This document shows, piece by piece, positions 1 through 14,400 of a DNA stretch of 64,000 nucleotides (the first letter of the stretch is position 1; the number at the start of each line of letters is the position of its first letter). The stretch spans positions 29,883,001 through 29,947,000 of the forward strand of contig OX392538.1 of assembly GCA_947623455.1 (NCBI GenBank). The letters are read 5' to 3'. The translations under genes and the position numbers were made by a program. Below the pieces are notes generated by a model. That model worked only from the letters and a program-made list of their open reading frames with translations, was not told where the DNA came from and made no database searches. The stretch comes from Mimachlamys varia (Eukaryota; Mollusca; Bivalvia; Pectinida; Pectinidae).

Positions 1-167
1 TATGTATCATTTGATAATTATTGGCATATTCTTATATACAATTTGTTAGTAAATTCTTGCCATCCTTTGATAATGTCTTACAAACATGTGTAATGATTTC
101 TAGGAATTATATTAAACTAATAACGCTATGTTGAGAAGCAATATTCCAACGACAAAGCTTGATCATG

Positions 168-497
168 TGAGACACGGTGGTCTAGTGGTAGGACGCCAGA
201 TTAGAGATCGAAGAGTTGCGAGTTCGAGTACCGGACATGGCACTTGTGTTGTATCATCGAGCAGAATACTATACTCCGCTTGTCCATTTAGTTGTAAATT
301 AGTACGTGATTTGTCAGTGCTACACATTGTAGAATGCTAGCGCCGAAATGGCAGCACCGGCTGTATGTTCCCCGGGGAGTTGAGAACAACATTGGTTGGT
401 TGCTAAGACCCTATAGCAACGGATAATAATTTGTGAACCGCTTTGAGACGTTCTTTAGGCTGTGATAAGGCGTTATATAAGAACCAAGAAATTATTA
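168..497 (+). repeat. tRNA-derived SINE, copy 1
   Basis: The head has an RNA polymerase III A box (tggtctagtgg) and a B box (gagttcgagtac), spaced as in a tRNA. It is followed by a body that recurs in a second copy at 10489-10780. Shared body blocks include 'cgccgaaatggcagcaccgg', 'gggagttgagaac' and 'tatataagaacc'. Two copies with a common non-tRNA body make this a SINE rather than a tRNA gene. The family name is not known to me. Confidence 0.8.
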
Positions 498-930
498 TCA
501 AGTCTGCATGCAAACGGCGACGTCCCATGATAGCCAATGTTTCAGATATGTTGTTTAGATTTTATCAACATCTATTAAATTGCTGGTTGCTCTTCAAAAT
601 AAAGCTAACCGTTGTTTGTACAATATGCTACTGACATATTTGGAGTAGCTGAATCACATCTACGATCAGGTTTGCGATCATGTTATCCTTTGAACAAGCA
701 TTTTCGTTTACTTATCTGAAGTAAAATACACTTTATTACAATGTAAGAAAGAGGTATTAGTTTTTTTCGGTTTGTGGTTATTTGCAACATATCAATAAAA
801 TGTCAGATGCCTGTGCTATAGGTGAATCGTTATATTTTGCTACAGCCGAGGAAACTGATTTATCTTTTCTTTTGAGAAAACATATTATCAATATAAAAAA
901 GAATGTAACAAAAAAACTTACATTATGTCA

Positions 931-1170
931 TGTAAGATGATGTAGCATACACATATGCTGCACCTTTTAAATTTAGTAATAGATACAGTATGCCGAAAAA
1001 ATGAATGCAACCTGCATCATACCGCTGTTTCGTCCTCCTAGGACTCTGATGGTAGGGACCAAAAGATGGTATTCCAAAATGACTAAACTAAAGTAGAAGC
1101 AGAAGGGTCAGGTGCATAAAACACCTTTAAATATGAAATTAAACTAGTTCTGTATAATAAATAGTTGGTA
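931..1170 (+). repeat. Interspersed repeat R1, copy a
   Basis: About 240 bp sharing the blocks 'tttagtaatagatacagta', 'ctgtttcgtcctcctagga' and 'agaagcagaagggtcaggtg' with copies near 6198, 23117, 25321, 34253, 36670 and 51040. No coding capacity is visible. Class is unknown; a short nonautonomous element is likely. Confidence 0.8.
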
Positions 1171-2183
1171 CATTAATATGTTCAAGTTTTGAACACGTAT
1201 AGATATATATGTATGCTCATTTGACAATGTAAGCTATCTCCGAAATGCTTATTATCACTTTATAATCGTACGTACTCATTACTTAATTAACGAAGAACAT
1301 ATTTTAAGCATGCTAATGACACGTCAGCGGAATTCATCATATAATTGTAAAAATTAAGCAAATCTGGTTATTTTCAACCTATCCATGATATTACAACCGT
1401 TGACAAGATTGTTTATTAATCTACCAAATTGAATAAAGATGACTTTAGATGTGAATTTTACATTAAATTATTATCAGAAGTTCATGGTCAAGTCACACTA
1501 TTCAAAGGTTGAATCGTATAATCGATTCGACAAAACTCCTACGTTGAGAGCTTGTTATCATTAACAAAAGCTGGGGGCTAGATAGCCAGCCTGTCAGTCA
1601 CAGTTGTTAGCCATGGTTAGTAATATACATATGTAAACTACAGTCACGATAGTATGTATGTATGACAGGCAGTGTTAACATTATACATCACATTACAACT
1701 TTATAAAAGTATCTAGTAACATTTCCTATACAAGAATGAACCCTATTTGTATTCTATACATAGAAGCCGTTTTATGACTGTGAACATGTTTCAACTGTCA
1801 GCCAATAACTTTACACAGCTATGAGGCGAGTTCAACGCCATAAGAGAGTATAATTTAGAGCAAAATAACGAACGGAAAAAAAAGAAGTGATGTCTAGATT
1901 ATGTCCATCGCAACATTTCGAGAGGAAAGGTAGAAAATTGCAATTTAAAAAAAATTCTAGTAATAATTTGAAATGATACATATGATACATAAGCAAATAC
2001 AGCAGAATGTAGATAAAGAGAAACCTGTAAGAGCTTCAGATATATAAAACGTATGAGGTGATAAATGTATTTGTATATTGTCATCCAAGAGACGACAGCT
2101 ATAAACAATTCAGGCAGCGTGTATTAATCATTAGACATAAATATGTGCAAGGTCAAAGGTTAATAAAAAATACGTCCACTCAT

Positions 2184-2191
2184 TATATATA
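2184..2191 (+). promoter_or_regulatory. Possible TATA-like box upstream of gene A
   Basis: The string tatatata lies about 170 bp before the gene A start codon, so a 5' UTR of about 140 nt would follow. Such strings are common by chance in AT-rich DNA, so support is weak. Confidence 0.2.
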
Positions 2192-2359
2192 TCACTAACA
2201 CAAATTTTATTCATCACAAATCTGTATCTTATTTACCTCAATCCTAGTTTCGTACTAAATCCGTTTACTTTCGTATTTATTTTGTAGAACGGTCGTTGCC
2301 TTTTTTCGTCAGTTGCCATTCGAGTCAGACACAGACCAACAAGCCGTCACGCCATTAAG

Positions 2360-2402
2360 ATGTGGATATTACTTACGTTTATTGTCCTTCTGTCTATAAA
2401 AG
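2360..2402 (+). CDS. Gene A exon 1 (signal peptide)
   Basis: It opens with ATG and encodes MWILLTFIVLLSIK, a compact hydrophobic signal core. It ends at a consensus donor (G|gtaag) in phase 1. Together with the first codons of exon 2 it gives a signal peptide likely cleaved near SEG/Q. Confidence 0.82.
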
Positions 2403-5400
2403 GTAAGACCATCTGTTCTTTTATTGGTATATCAATCAATTCGTCTATTTCAATCACGCCCTTGCGGTGTTCTTGATCCTGTTTTCAAGGTTTATTAACC
2501 ATTTTTGTTTCAAACAAGACTATGATCAGAATCAGGCCCCAGTTTTATAAATGTTCCTTAACTTAAATAAATTCCTCAAGCAATTCCATAGGAAAGCATT
2601 ACAGAATTTAAGGAACATTCTTTAACTTAAGATTTTCTCTTTAACTTCTTTTATGCTTTCATGTGGAGCATTTTAAGTTAAGGACGTTCCTTAAATTAAG
2701 GAACGTTGCTGAAACCGGGGCCTGCTCATTTATATGGAAATTAATGATTAATATGTATTTGCGAGGCTTACTTATACTTTTATTCATCCTACGACAAGGA
2801 CAATGTTGGTCAATATGATAGATGATGAAACAAAATAAAAACGTCATGCTATTATTGAATCACATGTTTATCTGTTCAATATCATGAACTCGTGTTTGTA
2901 AAAGTCATGATCGTGTATCATAAGTAATAGTTGATTTCTGAGTAATGGATTGACATTATATTAAGCACTTTATCTAGTACAATAAAACACACTTGTTCTT
3001 TTTATGTTTATTAGACGTTTATGATTCAGATTGAACTATTTTCATAGTCCGTGCATTTACATGACAATTATAAGCATACATTATTATGTATCAGTGAGGT
3101 TAACAAATGTTTATAAACTTACCCCAAAAATCTTGGTCAGTATTATATACGATGTAAGCAAATATACTTACTGTGGTATAATTGGGTAATGTACGCTTGG
3201 AATACATATTCCTCTGTTCAATATTCCTTAACTAATGTTTGAAAACTTAGGGTCGTGTATCATAAGTAATTGTTGATTTCTGAGAAATTAATTGACCATG
3301 GCCAACTCATTTCATTAACGTATTTCTAAAAATATGCAATGTTTTACCTTCGTAAATACGGTCGTGTAGAATTTCTATGAAAGTCATGATTTATTCTCGC
3401 ATTTCATGTTGTTTAATATGGATCGTAGGCTTGTTAGGCAAAATGTATTGAAATAATTATTCCTTGACATGTAAATTATGTGAATAGGAAAACTAATGTA
3501 ACGCAAATGAATCATTGTTTTCATAAACATCATTCTGTACATTTACTGTAAAAGCCCATATTTTCGGACCTGGAATTTTCTCGCTTCGTCAGTTTTCAAA
3601 CTGTTCGCGATTTAGAAATTTTTCGCGTTGTTAGTCGTGCTCTTTTGCACTGGGTTCCTATAATACTATTATAAAATGCAAACTTTGAGTGGTGTTAAAA
3701 CTGTTCACGTGAGGATATATTAGTAAAGATTTAATGAAAGCGAAATAAACAAAAATGTTCACTTTCCATGAACAATTCGACTTTTACAATATATACAGTA
3801 TTAGGAGCGCTCAAGGATGACTGTAATACAAATAGGACAGGTGACAAATAGATACTAAAGATAGGCAAAGGGTTAATTGTGTAACAGGAGAGGAAAAATG
3901 CACGGCCAGACCAGGATTCGAACCCGGGACCTTCCGAACTCTAGACGGACGCTCAACCAATTGAGCTATCTGGTCGCCAACGATCGACCCGGACTAGATC
4001 CGCTACAACTGTATAGTTTACTCTTCGGCAAATGTTTTCATGATTTATCTTTATTAATTTGTCTGGAAATTTCCTTCTGAGTGCTGTTTTAAAGAATCAT
4101 TTGAACGTATTTGTCTTCATTTACTGCTTGGAAATACTGGAGCTCAATTCTCAAGTTTAATTGACTGAAAATTATTTAGGGCTTTGGATTTGTCTAATCC
4201 TGCAAAATGTAAACAAAACAAACATTCGAACTAAAAACGGTCAATAAGGGCAAAATATACAGGATATATTTAGAACGTCAACCTTGAAAAAGAACGAGGA
4301 TGACAGCCTATGTGTCATGACACCCTTTTAGCGCTTCCGGCGTTAACGACGACAGACACAATGTTAATCTAAGAAATGACATGCCCTTGCATTAAAACCT
4401 ATTTTAGTGAAAACAGAACTTCACTATTGAGAATATTTGAAACAAAAACAAACAAAAAACCAACTATCTTTATTTTGAGTATGCTCATTAGTGAGTTTAC
4501 TTGTTGTGATTGACAATGATTCTCGGTTCTCATTTTGAGAACTTGATGTTTATATGGATGTGACATGGCAGGTGTCGTCGATGAAGCAGAAGACGCTTAC
4601 TCTTCCGAAACACCTGGTCTTATTCTCTTGTACTTTTACAAGAGTCTCCATGTAAATCTGTCCTCTGTTCATATTTTGCCCCTGGTTTAATAAATTTTGA
4701 GTTTGGATTATGATTTTGTTAACCCTTCGGTATTCTCTTATTTATTTTCATTAATAGAACATCTCATTTCGATGTCATATTAACATTATATATTGTAAAG
4801 CCAAATAAAAACGGACAGAATTCCGGGTTATTGTAAACATTTGGGATGACTTGTTTTACTTCAGATGGTTTTTATGATGTCATATTTGTTTATATAATAA
4901 ATAAGAGGATTATATACCCTCGTCATCGTTCAAACTGTAAGCCTAACAAAAATGGCGGTTTCTAAGCCCGGCATTTGCAATTCGAAGTGTTGTTCTTACC
5001 ATTTACAGAAAGTCGGATTATATGTGCTGACTCAAAATAATATTCATAAAGCTATAAATGCATTTCGATGACTTTAGGCTGTTCCGAGAATACCGTTAGC
5101 ACTGACGATATTCAAATGCATTTACACCAAGAAAATATAAAGGAATGCATTTATTAAGGTCAATAATAAATGCAAGATTTAAAATGTAAACATGAGGACA
5201 GAAGAAATATTTACATTTTGTTTAGTACATTTTAACTATTTTTTAAATAAAATGTGTTAAAACAAGTTTTATGAGGCACATTCCGCCAAGAAGGCTCCGC
5301 AACAATTCAAATAGCAAAGCATGAGATCATTAAATTAATAATCTTGCTAAATGTTGTTCCTTCTCGCCAATATTATGCATAATTGCATGAATACATACAA

Positions 5401-8400
5401 ATCAAAGAAAGTCAGTTGAAAAGTTCTTTGTCAGAAATTACTTTTGCAAAATTATTTTGAAATGTAATAGAATAAATTTTAATTTTAATTATAGCAAAAT
5501 TTAATTAAAAATGAAATTGAATATGTCTGTGTTTATCACGTGACTTGTTATAAACATATGAAAATGTCATTTTCTGAGAATATATCAGCATAATGTAACA
5601 TACAGCTGTAGAAAGAGGATTAAACATGTATTTTGAATTTTAACAAATTGTTTCAATGCGATCTGTTTTACAAATTCTTCATTCTTTACAGGCTCAGAAG
5701 GCCAGGTTTGTCAATGTAAGCCCTCGGAACCATATTGTTTTCTGCAATATGAAGAGGACTGCAAGATGTTCATATTTTGTGTGGATGGAGTTCCGAATTT
5801 GCGGCGATGTGCATTTGGGACATTTTTCGATCCAGACCTGGGGCTGTGCACATTTTCTGCCGAAGTTGCATGTGCTGCAGGTATTTGTTAAGCACATTTT
5901 ACCAACAATCGTATAATGTTGATTATATTTTAGTATCAAACTTTGGAAATACGAACAACTTAATGTATATACCAGATTAGTAGAACTTGCTAATATATTT
6001 CAAATTTGATATTAAAAATAATTAAAGGCGCATCTTTCTATCTAAAACGTATATAATTTTACATTTTTCTATTACTTTATCATTGCTTTTGTTTAACAAA
6101 TGCATCTTATTTCGTGTATCTTACATATTTACTTTTAATGCATCCTAATTTAGCAAAACAAAAAGTTGAGAACACGTTATTAGATGTCTAATTGTCTGAT
6201 GATGACGTAACACACACATATGCTGCACCTTTTAAATTTAGTAATAGATACAGTATGCCGAAAAATTTAATTAAACTGCATCATACAGCTGTTTTGTCCT
6301 CCTAGGACTCTTCAGTGATGCTAGAGGCCAAAAGGTAGGAGTCCAAAATTTCTAAATTAATGTAGAAGCAGAAGGGTCAGGTGCGTAAAACCCCTTCAAT
6401 TTATGAATTGAGAAGAAAATGTAACTAGTTCTGTATAATTTCAAATCGTGTACTACGAAAATGTGTATATTAATATTATGATAATATTTTAGATCCATGT
6501 GTACGGAACCCATCTTTAAAATCGTATATTGACGGAGATGGTCATTGCAAGCATTTCTGGCGGTGTGTAGAAGGCAAATCATCAGCATTTTGTTGCGACG
6601 AGGGAATGGGCTATGACGAATCACTGAATACATGCATTCGTTCTAATTCATGCACGGAAAGGTGCGAAACGGGATCGTCGGATACAAGCAACAACGATGA
6701 CAATAACGGGCATCAACCGCAAACAACACGAGCGCCTGCTCCTGTGCCGACTACGGCACGGCCTGAAAGTAAGTTTAACAGAAAACTTTAAATGGTCTGT
6801 TTCTGCTAGGCGTTTCTATGAGTCAAAATTAATTGAGGTTTTGGTAGTTTTGAAAACGCTACCACAGTTAAATTAAACAGAGTAATTGTAAACATTCACA
6901 GAGATAAGTAGAAGAGCAGGGACACGTCATAATCAAGGAGAAACGCCATAAACGAAGTTATATCAGTGGAAGGTACGTCACATGACACTCATAATGAAAT
7001 CGGATCTATCCATGGCACACTATTAAAAAGGACTAATTTGGGACCGATTCGTATCAAAAAGACTCAATTTCCTCACCTGTCCCCGTACGTATCCTGATAA
7101 TATTTTCGCCGTTGGTTATCCGTAAATATAATCGGTGGATACCATCCTCAGTTTACCAATCCTGCTTTCGGGACGTTAAGGCTCATACCAATAAATATTT
7201 GCAATCGATCAGAGGTCAAGAACAGTAAGTAAGTCATCTAAAATGAACGATGTGCATATGCCCTTAATCAAAAACAAAACACAATTAATCACGTATAACA
7301 TTTAATTACAGTAACATTGCATAACTAGTTATTCTTTGTTGTTTATAAGTTTCATCATCAAAATACATATTGATGAAAACAAATATAAAAACTACTGAAG
7401 CGAAATCCTAGATACAATAATTTGGACCAAGGACAGATTAACATGGAGACCCATGTAAAAGTACAAAATAATAAGATCAGGTGTTCCGGAAGCGTAAGCG
7501 TCTTCTTCTTCATCGACGACATCCGCCATGCACATTTAGGTCAGAACCAAGTAAATGGCATTGAACTGAGAACTGGGGGATAATTCTAAATTACAGCAGG
7601 CAGGCATACTGATGAGCATATTCCACAAATTGTCATTTTGATCTCATCCAAGGATTTCGCATGTAGATCTCAATGAATACCACAGGGTCGACAAAACCAT
7701 AATCCGATCTTAAAATCGATTAAACAAGAGGCAACATAGGATCAAAGGAAATCTTTACATTGATACTCTCGTAGAAGCACAAAAATTAGACCAGGTGTTC
7801 CGTAAGAATAAGCGCCTTCTGCATCATCGACGACACTCGCCATATAAATCTTGGTCATATCCAAGTCAGCCTCAAACCTCAAAATGAGAACGGAGTTATC
7901 ATTGTCAAACATCTACATATCATACAAAGATACAGAATATTTCAATGAGATCAAAATGGCGACCAATAAAATTGCCCATAATCTTCATCAAGAAGAGTTC
8001 TCATATTTGCAGCTGTGTCCGGGTGTGAGCTCCGTATGATTCGTCACAATGGCCGTGGATTTTACCATATTGACAGAGAGAATACCCCTCTTATGTGTCC
8101 AGAGGGAACGAGATTCAGCGAGGCATCTTGTGGTTGTGTTGAAGCTAGATACCAGCCAAGTAAGTTGCATACCTTTCATTTCAGATATATCTTATTGATT
8201 AAAAAAAGTGATTGAGCAACAGGTGTAGCCTATATCAGCTCTCTTCTTAACTTGTAATATAACCAGTGAAGTACAGTTTTATTATAATATCACTTTGACA
8301 CAGACGAAAGTTTAAACTGCATTGTTATTCGAAGTAACTTCCACATGTTATTTGCAATAAATGTAACCCTAATTATCACACAAGTTGCATACGCTTGTCA

Positions 8401-11400
8401 TCTACAGTGCTAAAGAAGAAGCACAATAGTTTACAATTTAACATAGGCCATCAATGTGTACAAGTTAGGAAATGAAATATCAACAATGCAAGTCGAAATA
8501 ACATCCACAATATTTTTTCCATTATATGAATGACAATTCAAATTCAATCTTGCTTAATCTTAGCAATCACACACATCAATTACAATCCAGAAAGGAGAAA
8601 ATAAAGATATATTATTCGGAACGTAAAGCGAAGTTAAGTATTCTATATACCCAGTAAATAAACCGGAAGTTAACAATAGTTAAACAATTTTATAATTTTT
8701 AATGCTATGATATTAAACAGTAATTTCAATTGCTGAATATGTTGAATATTTTGATAACCCTTGCTTTTATTTCTTTAACTTAGCGTGCAAGCTGGAAGTC
8801 CTAATCTCATTTGGAAAATCTGGTGGAAAAATAGAAAATCGAGCAACGTCCATATTTATTGGTCATGAGAATCTAGACATTATGCGTGGTTTTGGACTAT
8901 TTAGAGGTGATTCCCAAATAAATGTGCCCTTTTACACTGGCAACGATAATCTATCAAGAAAATTTGGATTCCAAATACGTCTCTACGTCCTGCAGCCTAA
9001 GACTCCGACCGTACAGACGCTACTATCAAACTGTGACAACACTGACGGACATATATCGTCCTTAGAGATTAAGCTTGATCCCTTACAGAGGATAATTCGA
9101 TACAGGGCAAGAAGCGCCAACGGAGAATGGACAGAACTCGTATTACCTTATAAGGTATGTATGTGTGACACTCGTTGTTGTATGTGTTCAGTTATGTTTG
9201 TATAGGTTTGATTCTGTGTTTTGTTTGAAATTTAGTACTCTCTGCTTATGATAAATCATCAGCAATATCATTACTTAAGTTTTTATGTCTTCTATGTTTA
9301 ACTTATATTACAGTGATGTAAGAAAGTACAATTTTAATCAACATATTTTACTAATATAGAGGACGCGAAAACTAAATAAAATTTGACTATTTCAGGTATT
9401 AATACCCAATACAGAAAAGTTTATTATTAAGCTGATGACTTAATTGTTTCGTCTTTCTCTTCTTCTTCTTCATCTTCTTCTTCTTCTTCTTCTTCTTCTT
9501 CTTCTTCTTCTTCTTCTTCTTTTCTTCTTGAAAATGTATCAATCGTTACATAAGTGCTTTTAGGGTTTGTGCAAATGAACGATCGGTCAACAAATATTAG
9601 TTGATGTTTGTATATATGATTTGTAAATTGGCATGTATTGCATCTTTGCGACTATCAAGGCTTCTGATGGTCCCCGAAATCTATCAGTACATTCAATTAT
9701 TATATCATACGAAATGCCTAAATTAAAGTATATTAAATTAATTTTGCCCGATGGAAAAAATTCATGTCGTGCATATCATGTACCTGTTCTTCACTAACGC
9801 GAGATGTTACAAATGTATGCCAAAGTAGCAGAGCTTCTTCAAATGATTAAATTACAAATTAATTCTACATATTATACATAAGGTGAAAATGTGTGCACGA
9901 ATTTGAAATAAAGGAAACAATTCCGGCGCATAATTTCAATGTATAATTTTGAATTGGTGATAAAAGTGAAAATATTAAATATTTAGTTTATAAGATTTAT
10001 TGTAGCCGTGAGGTACAAAGAGACCTTTCAGAAATAATTCAGCGACCTGTGCCTATTTCACTTTGAGAAGTGACAAAATCCAAATTTTACAAATTGTTAA
10101 TGTTTTCATACACGAAATTATACTTTACTTTTAAGAATTACAATGCATTAAACGCAGAATGTTGTACAAGCTCAACTTATGTTCATCCATTATACATACA
10201 GTATGCAAATATACCAAATTTAAAGTGGAATTTCTTGTTTAATAAATACATATTTATACATTGTCCATATCCTGTTTTATACCTGAACATATGCACCATG
10301 TAACTTGCCGATGTTTGCAAGGTCTGTCAGGAACGATTTCAAATTTAAACATTCTAATCTTTAGCAAAGGTAATCGATATTTTCCAGTTGATCGATATAT
10401 GGAAGGTGATGGCAAAGAAGATTTTCGGTGAGCTTTAGGTAAATAGGATGTTAAGTTAAAATTTACTTCAAGAGATTATTTAAAAAAAGGAGGCACGGTG
10501 GTCTAGTGGTAGGACGCCGGGATCGCGATCGAATGGTTGCGAGTTCGAGTCCCGGGCCACGGCAATTGCATTGTATACTTGAACAAGATACTTTGAATAA
10601 TGCTAGATGTGAGCGCCGAAATGGCAGCACCGGTCGTATGCTCTCGAGGGAGTTGAGAACGATTTTGCCTTGTTACTAAGGTCCTAAAAGCACGGATAAT
10701 AGTTAATGAACCGTTTTGAAACGATCTCGAAGGTTGCAATAAAGCGTATATAAGAACCTCGAAATTTTCATTATTTCAGTCGTATTATCAAAAGTAATAA
10801 GAATAAGATACATTCAATCCAATTATGTCTAATCAATTTAACTATACATTCCATACCACAAAAATATCTAGTAAAAAACTTTTAAGTAAGCAATGCTTTG
10901 GATATTAGGATTCCGCTTAATTTGACCACTGATAGGAAAACGTTTTAAATACAGTGTTGCTTATATGACAAAAAATCGCCAATACAGAATACATGGAGTA
11001 TAATGTGTTATTGGTTGTTATGAACAGATACATTTGATATTGACATAGAGTTACGTTTTTCTACATATTCAAGGAATGTCATCGTATCCTGTTGATGTAT
11101 ATTTTAGTATAATTTGTATCATATATCAGCATAAATTTCGTTTTTCAAAGTATCATGCCGTGATATTTACTATAATGTAAGTTGGCAACTCGGAATTTAT
11201 CTTTTTCACGATCAGGACTAATATTGTCATTGTATGTTAACATGATATGCATATATGTCAACAAATTGTCATGTTGCGTCAAAGTCATTTGTATAGCATG
11301 TCAAGATGACAGAAATAGGAAAACCATATGGAGCAAATGTATAATAACATAATTTATTTCATTTTTATTAGTGAAATATTGAAAATTATTCATTCTATGT

Positions 11401-14400
11401 AAGACAGTGAAAAATAGGTTTTTTGTCATTTTTTGTTCTGATTTACAAATGACAAAGCACAAATAAACAGCCGCCAAGTACTGGTAAGCTTAACAATACG
11501 AACATCTCGTTTGACTTGGCGATATCATCAGATCTGCTGCCTGTCACTGGAGAGTAATTCTCTGGGGAAAGCACGGTTAACTTTTCTTTTAAAGAACCTA
11601 TTGAACTATGCAGGTCAGCGATTCGATTTGATCGGATGGAACTGGTGTCAAATGAAACAAGGTATCCACAGCGTCTCCAAGTAAAAATCAAGATAAGCGA
11701 CTGACAGAACGTATGAGAGAGCCAGGGTCATATATGACACTGATAGTGATGAAATATAAATTACATACTAGGTGGTGTTGATATTTTATCATCTGGACAA
11801 GTGACAACAAAAATGTTATGCAGTTCCTTTACAGACATCATTTTCACATTCGACGCTTAGCTACAACGCGTATTGCTCTATGCGTTGATCTTATTTGTCG
11901 GTGGGACTTTTCGAAATAATTGCATTACGATAATAATTCAGCATGCTGTATTTTAAATGAGTAATAAGACTACCTATGTGATGTTGTTTTTTTGTTGTTG
12001 TTTTTTCACATTTTATTAAAATATTGGAAATGTGGACTCTATCTTGTCGCGTAGGGTTTTTCTAGATATTACAGTAATGGTAAAGTATCCATACAAAAAG
12101 GTTTTTGAAGCTTGCCGGACCGTTTTACGTTCCTTATTACGTAGGTTTTTGTTGTGAAAATGTGATAAACTGGATATTTTTGCATTCGTGAATAATACAA
12201 AACTATTAGCCTTACTCGTAAAATGTATTTTGTACTATTGTAGGTTCGGTTAAATATCATTCATGCCTGCATATACTTTAATAACAAGTCAGTGAACTAT
12301 TCTATTGCATCATTATCATACTACATTGTATGCTCAAAATTGCAACTTCGTTTTACTGGACAAGCTTTCAAGACGCGTCAGTTTCGTGATACGCTCACTG
12401 TTATATATTACAGTTGTGGGATCGCACAACGTTACACGATGTGCGGTGGGCGCACGAAGGGCGAACGGTGTATGCACGATGTGCGAACGATGCGATCCTG
12501 GGCGATTATTTCTAACGCACATGTGGGCGCACGATAGACTAACATGGTGCGATGACAATCGTGGTTGATGTAAATTTAGAAATGGTTTAACAATATATAC
12601 GGTTTCGCGCTAGTTGTTTTAAACATATTTCTATATTTTAACTATTTACATTAGCTGATAGTTCTATCTATATATTTCTAAAAATTAATAATAGTCTTTC
12701 TGTAGTTTTAGAAACAAACCAAATAGACACATGTATGTAAACTTTCAACTCATATTGACAAGTTCTCATTCAAGTAAATATTGCCAGTTTTACCAAGTTA
12801 TAAACTGTACCTGTACATGGCCAATATATGTAGATATCTCTGGCCCGGGGCACTTACAACATTCGCCTAGGTGTGAAAACACAGGTAAAGTGTTGGGGAG
12901 GGGAGGGTTTTTCAAATAACTGATTATAAGAGTCCAGTTTGTTTTCATATAACGGTCGCTCGGTAATGGCTGTCGTAGCGTATCGCCGCACACGGGACAG
13001 GTAACACTACGGCATGTTATTTACATATTCTGATACCTGGTAGCTTAACCCGCACTTGGCTGTCTTATGATCACTGTAATACTGTTTACTGTATATTGTT
13101 AAATTGACATAATCCCAATAAATATGATGCGAATTTAAATAGTTTTTGGACAAGAGGGTTCCATATGTTTTTCATTCCGTAATATGTATCGACCAGTTGT
13201 ACCAAATCGTGCGTGTGTGCGATTTAATCGCACACATAAACGCACGATCTTTAGATCGCCCGGTTGTGCGCACCATGGGCGAACGATGTGTGCACGATGT
13301 ATGCACGATGCACGCACGCAGTTTTTGGTGCGTTGTGCGATACCACAACTGTATATCAAAGAATATGCAATTATATTAAGCTTCTTTTCCGGATGAGGGG
13401 ATTAACACAATCTACATTTGTTGGCATGACGTTATCGACCCCAATACAATTACCATTGCATTAAAACAACATAATTTCCCTACCTTTTCCTCTTTTTTTT
13501 TATCTAGGAGAAGGTATGGACCAATGTTTTGTTCATATTCAGCGGAACAGACCTACAAGCAATGCTTCAATACGTTGATCCAGTTACAGATGATGTTGTT
13601 GAGGAGGCCCAAAAACGTCCATTTGCAAGTATGTAATTACCTACTGTAAATCACTTTTATTTTGCGTGGGATTTATTTTCGCGCTATTATGCGAGGAGAG
13701 TTAATAGCGAACTGACCTGCGGGGGTTTTGGGGACTTCTCTAATACATGTAGTTTCCCATTACAATTTGCACTTGTTTATTTTGATTTAAAAAAAATTAA
13801 CAGATGTACGTCTCCGAAAAAGTTCGAAAACACTTTTAGAAACGTCCTAGCACTTAGACCACTACAGTATATTTATATTATATACTAAGTATACACCTTA
13901 CGCTTTGATGTACTGAACAAAGATGTCTGGCCTACCGTATTCCTGCCATCTTCCAGGAATTTTTAATAAGTGATGTGTTGATTTCAAGGTCAGTGTTAGC
14001 CTTACTGAGATGACGCGGCTTAAGTTTAAGGTTTATGTGAAGCTGCGTAATGATCTTAAAGCAAAGCTTCCATAGATTAATTGAACGACCCGTTGATACC
14101 GAGATGTATCGGCTGTACATTATGAGTACGGTCATGTATATTCCAATTATGGTAAAAAGTTCAAAAATGTCAACTCAGATGTCAATTATCTACATTTAAG
14201 GTGTCTGTCGCATGAATTTAACGAGAGTAATATTGAATTGTACACGTACATGCCATGTTACTTTTGAGATTTTTTATCAATGATATGTACAACTTTCCAG
14301 AAACGTTACGTCCCTAACAATGATTATATGTTAAAATATTGAGGAATATGATATATGGTATTGATTGCACGACAGTCAATCATAATGTCATATACTTATC

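Larger units (their letters stand above)
1..2280. other. Upstream region of gene A, no gene seen
   Basis: No splice-supported coding exon is visible. The only recognisable structures are a tRNA-derived SINE (about 168-497) and one copy of a family of interspersed repeats (about 931-1170). The remainder is AT-rich unique-looking sequence. Short open frames at 128-340 and 443-634 lie inside or next to the SINE and are not genes. Confidence 0.6.

Noticed and set aside
11443..11691. 82-aa minus-strand frame with a hydrophobic C-terminus
   Set aside because: It overlaps a dispersed repeat whose second copy at 58545-59225 does not keep the frame.
12292..12568. Three overlapping open frames of 74-87 aa
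   Set aside because: They lie in the CpG-rich CGCACGAT element, where stops are rare in all frames.
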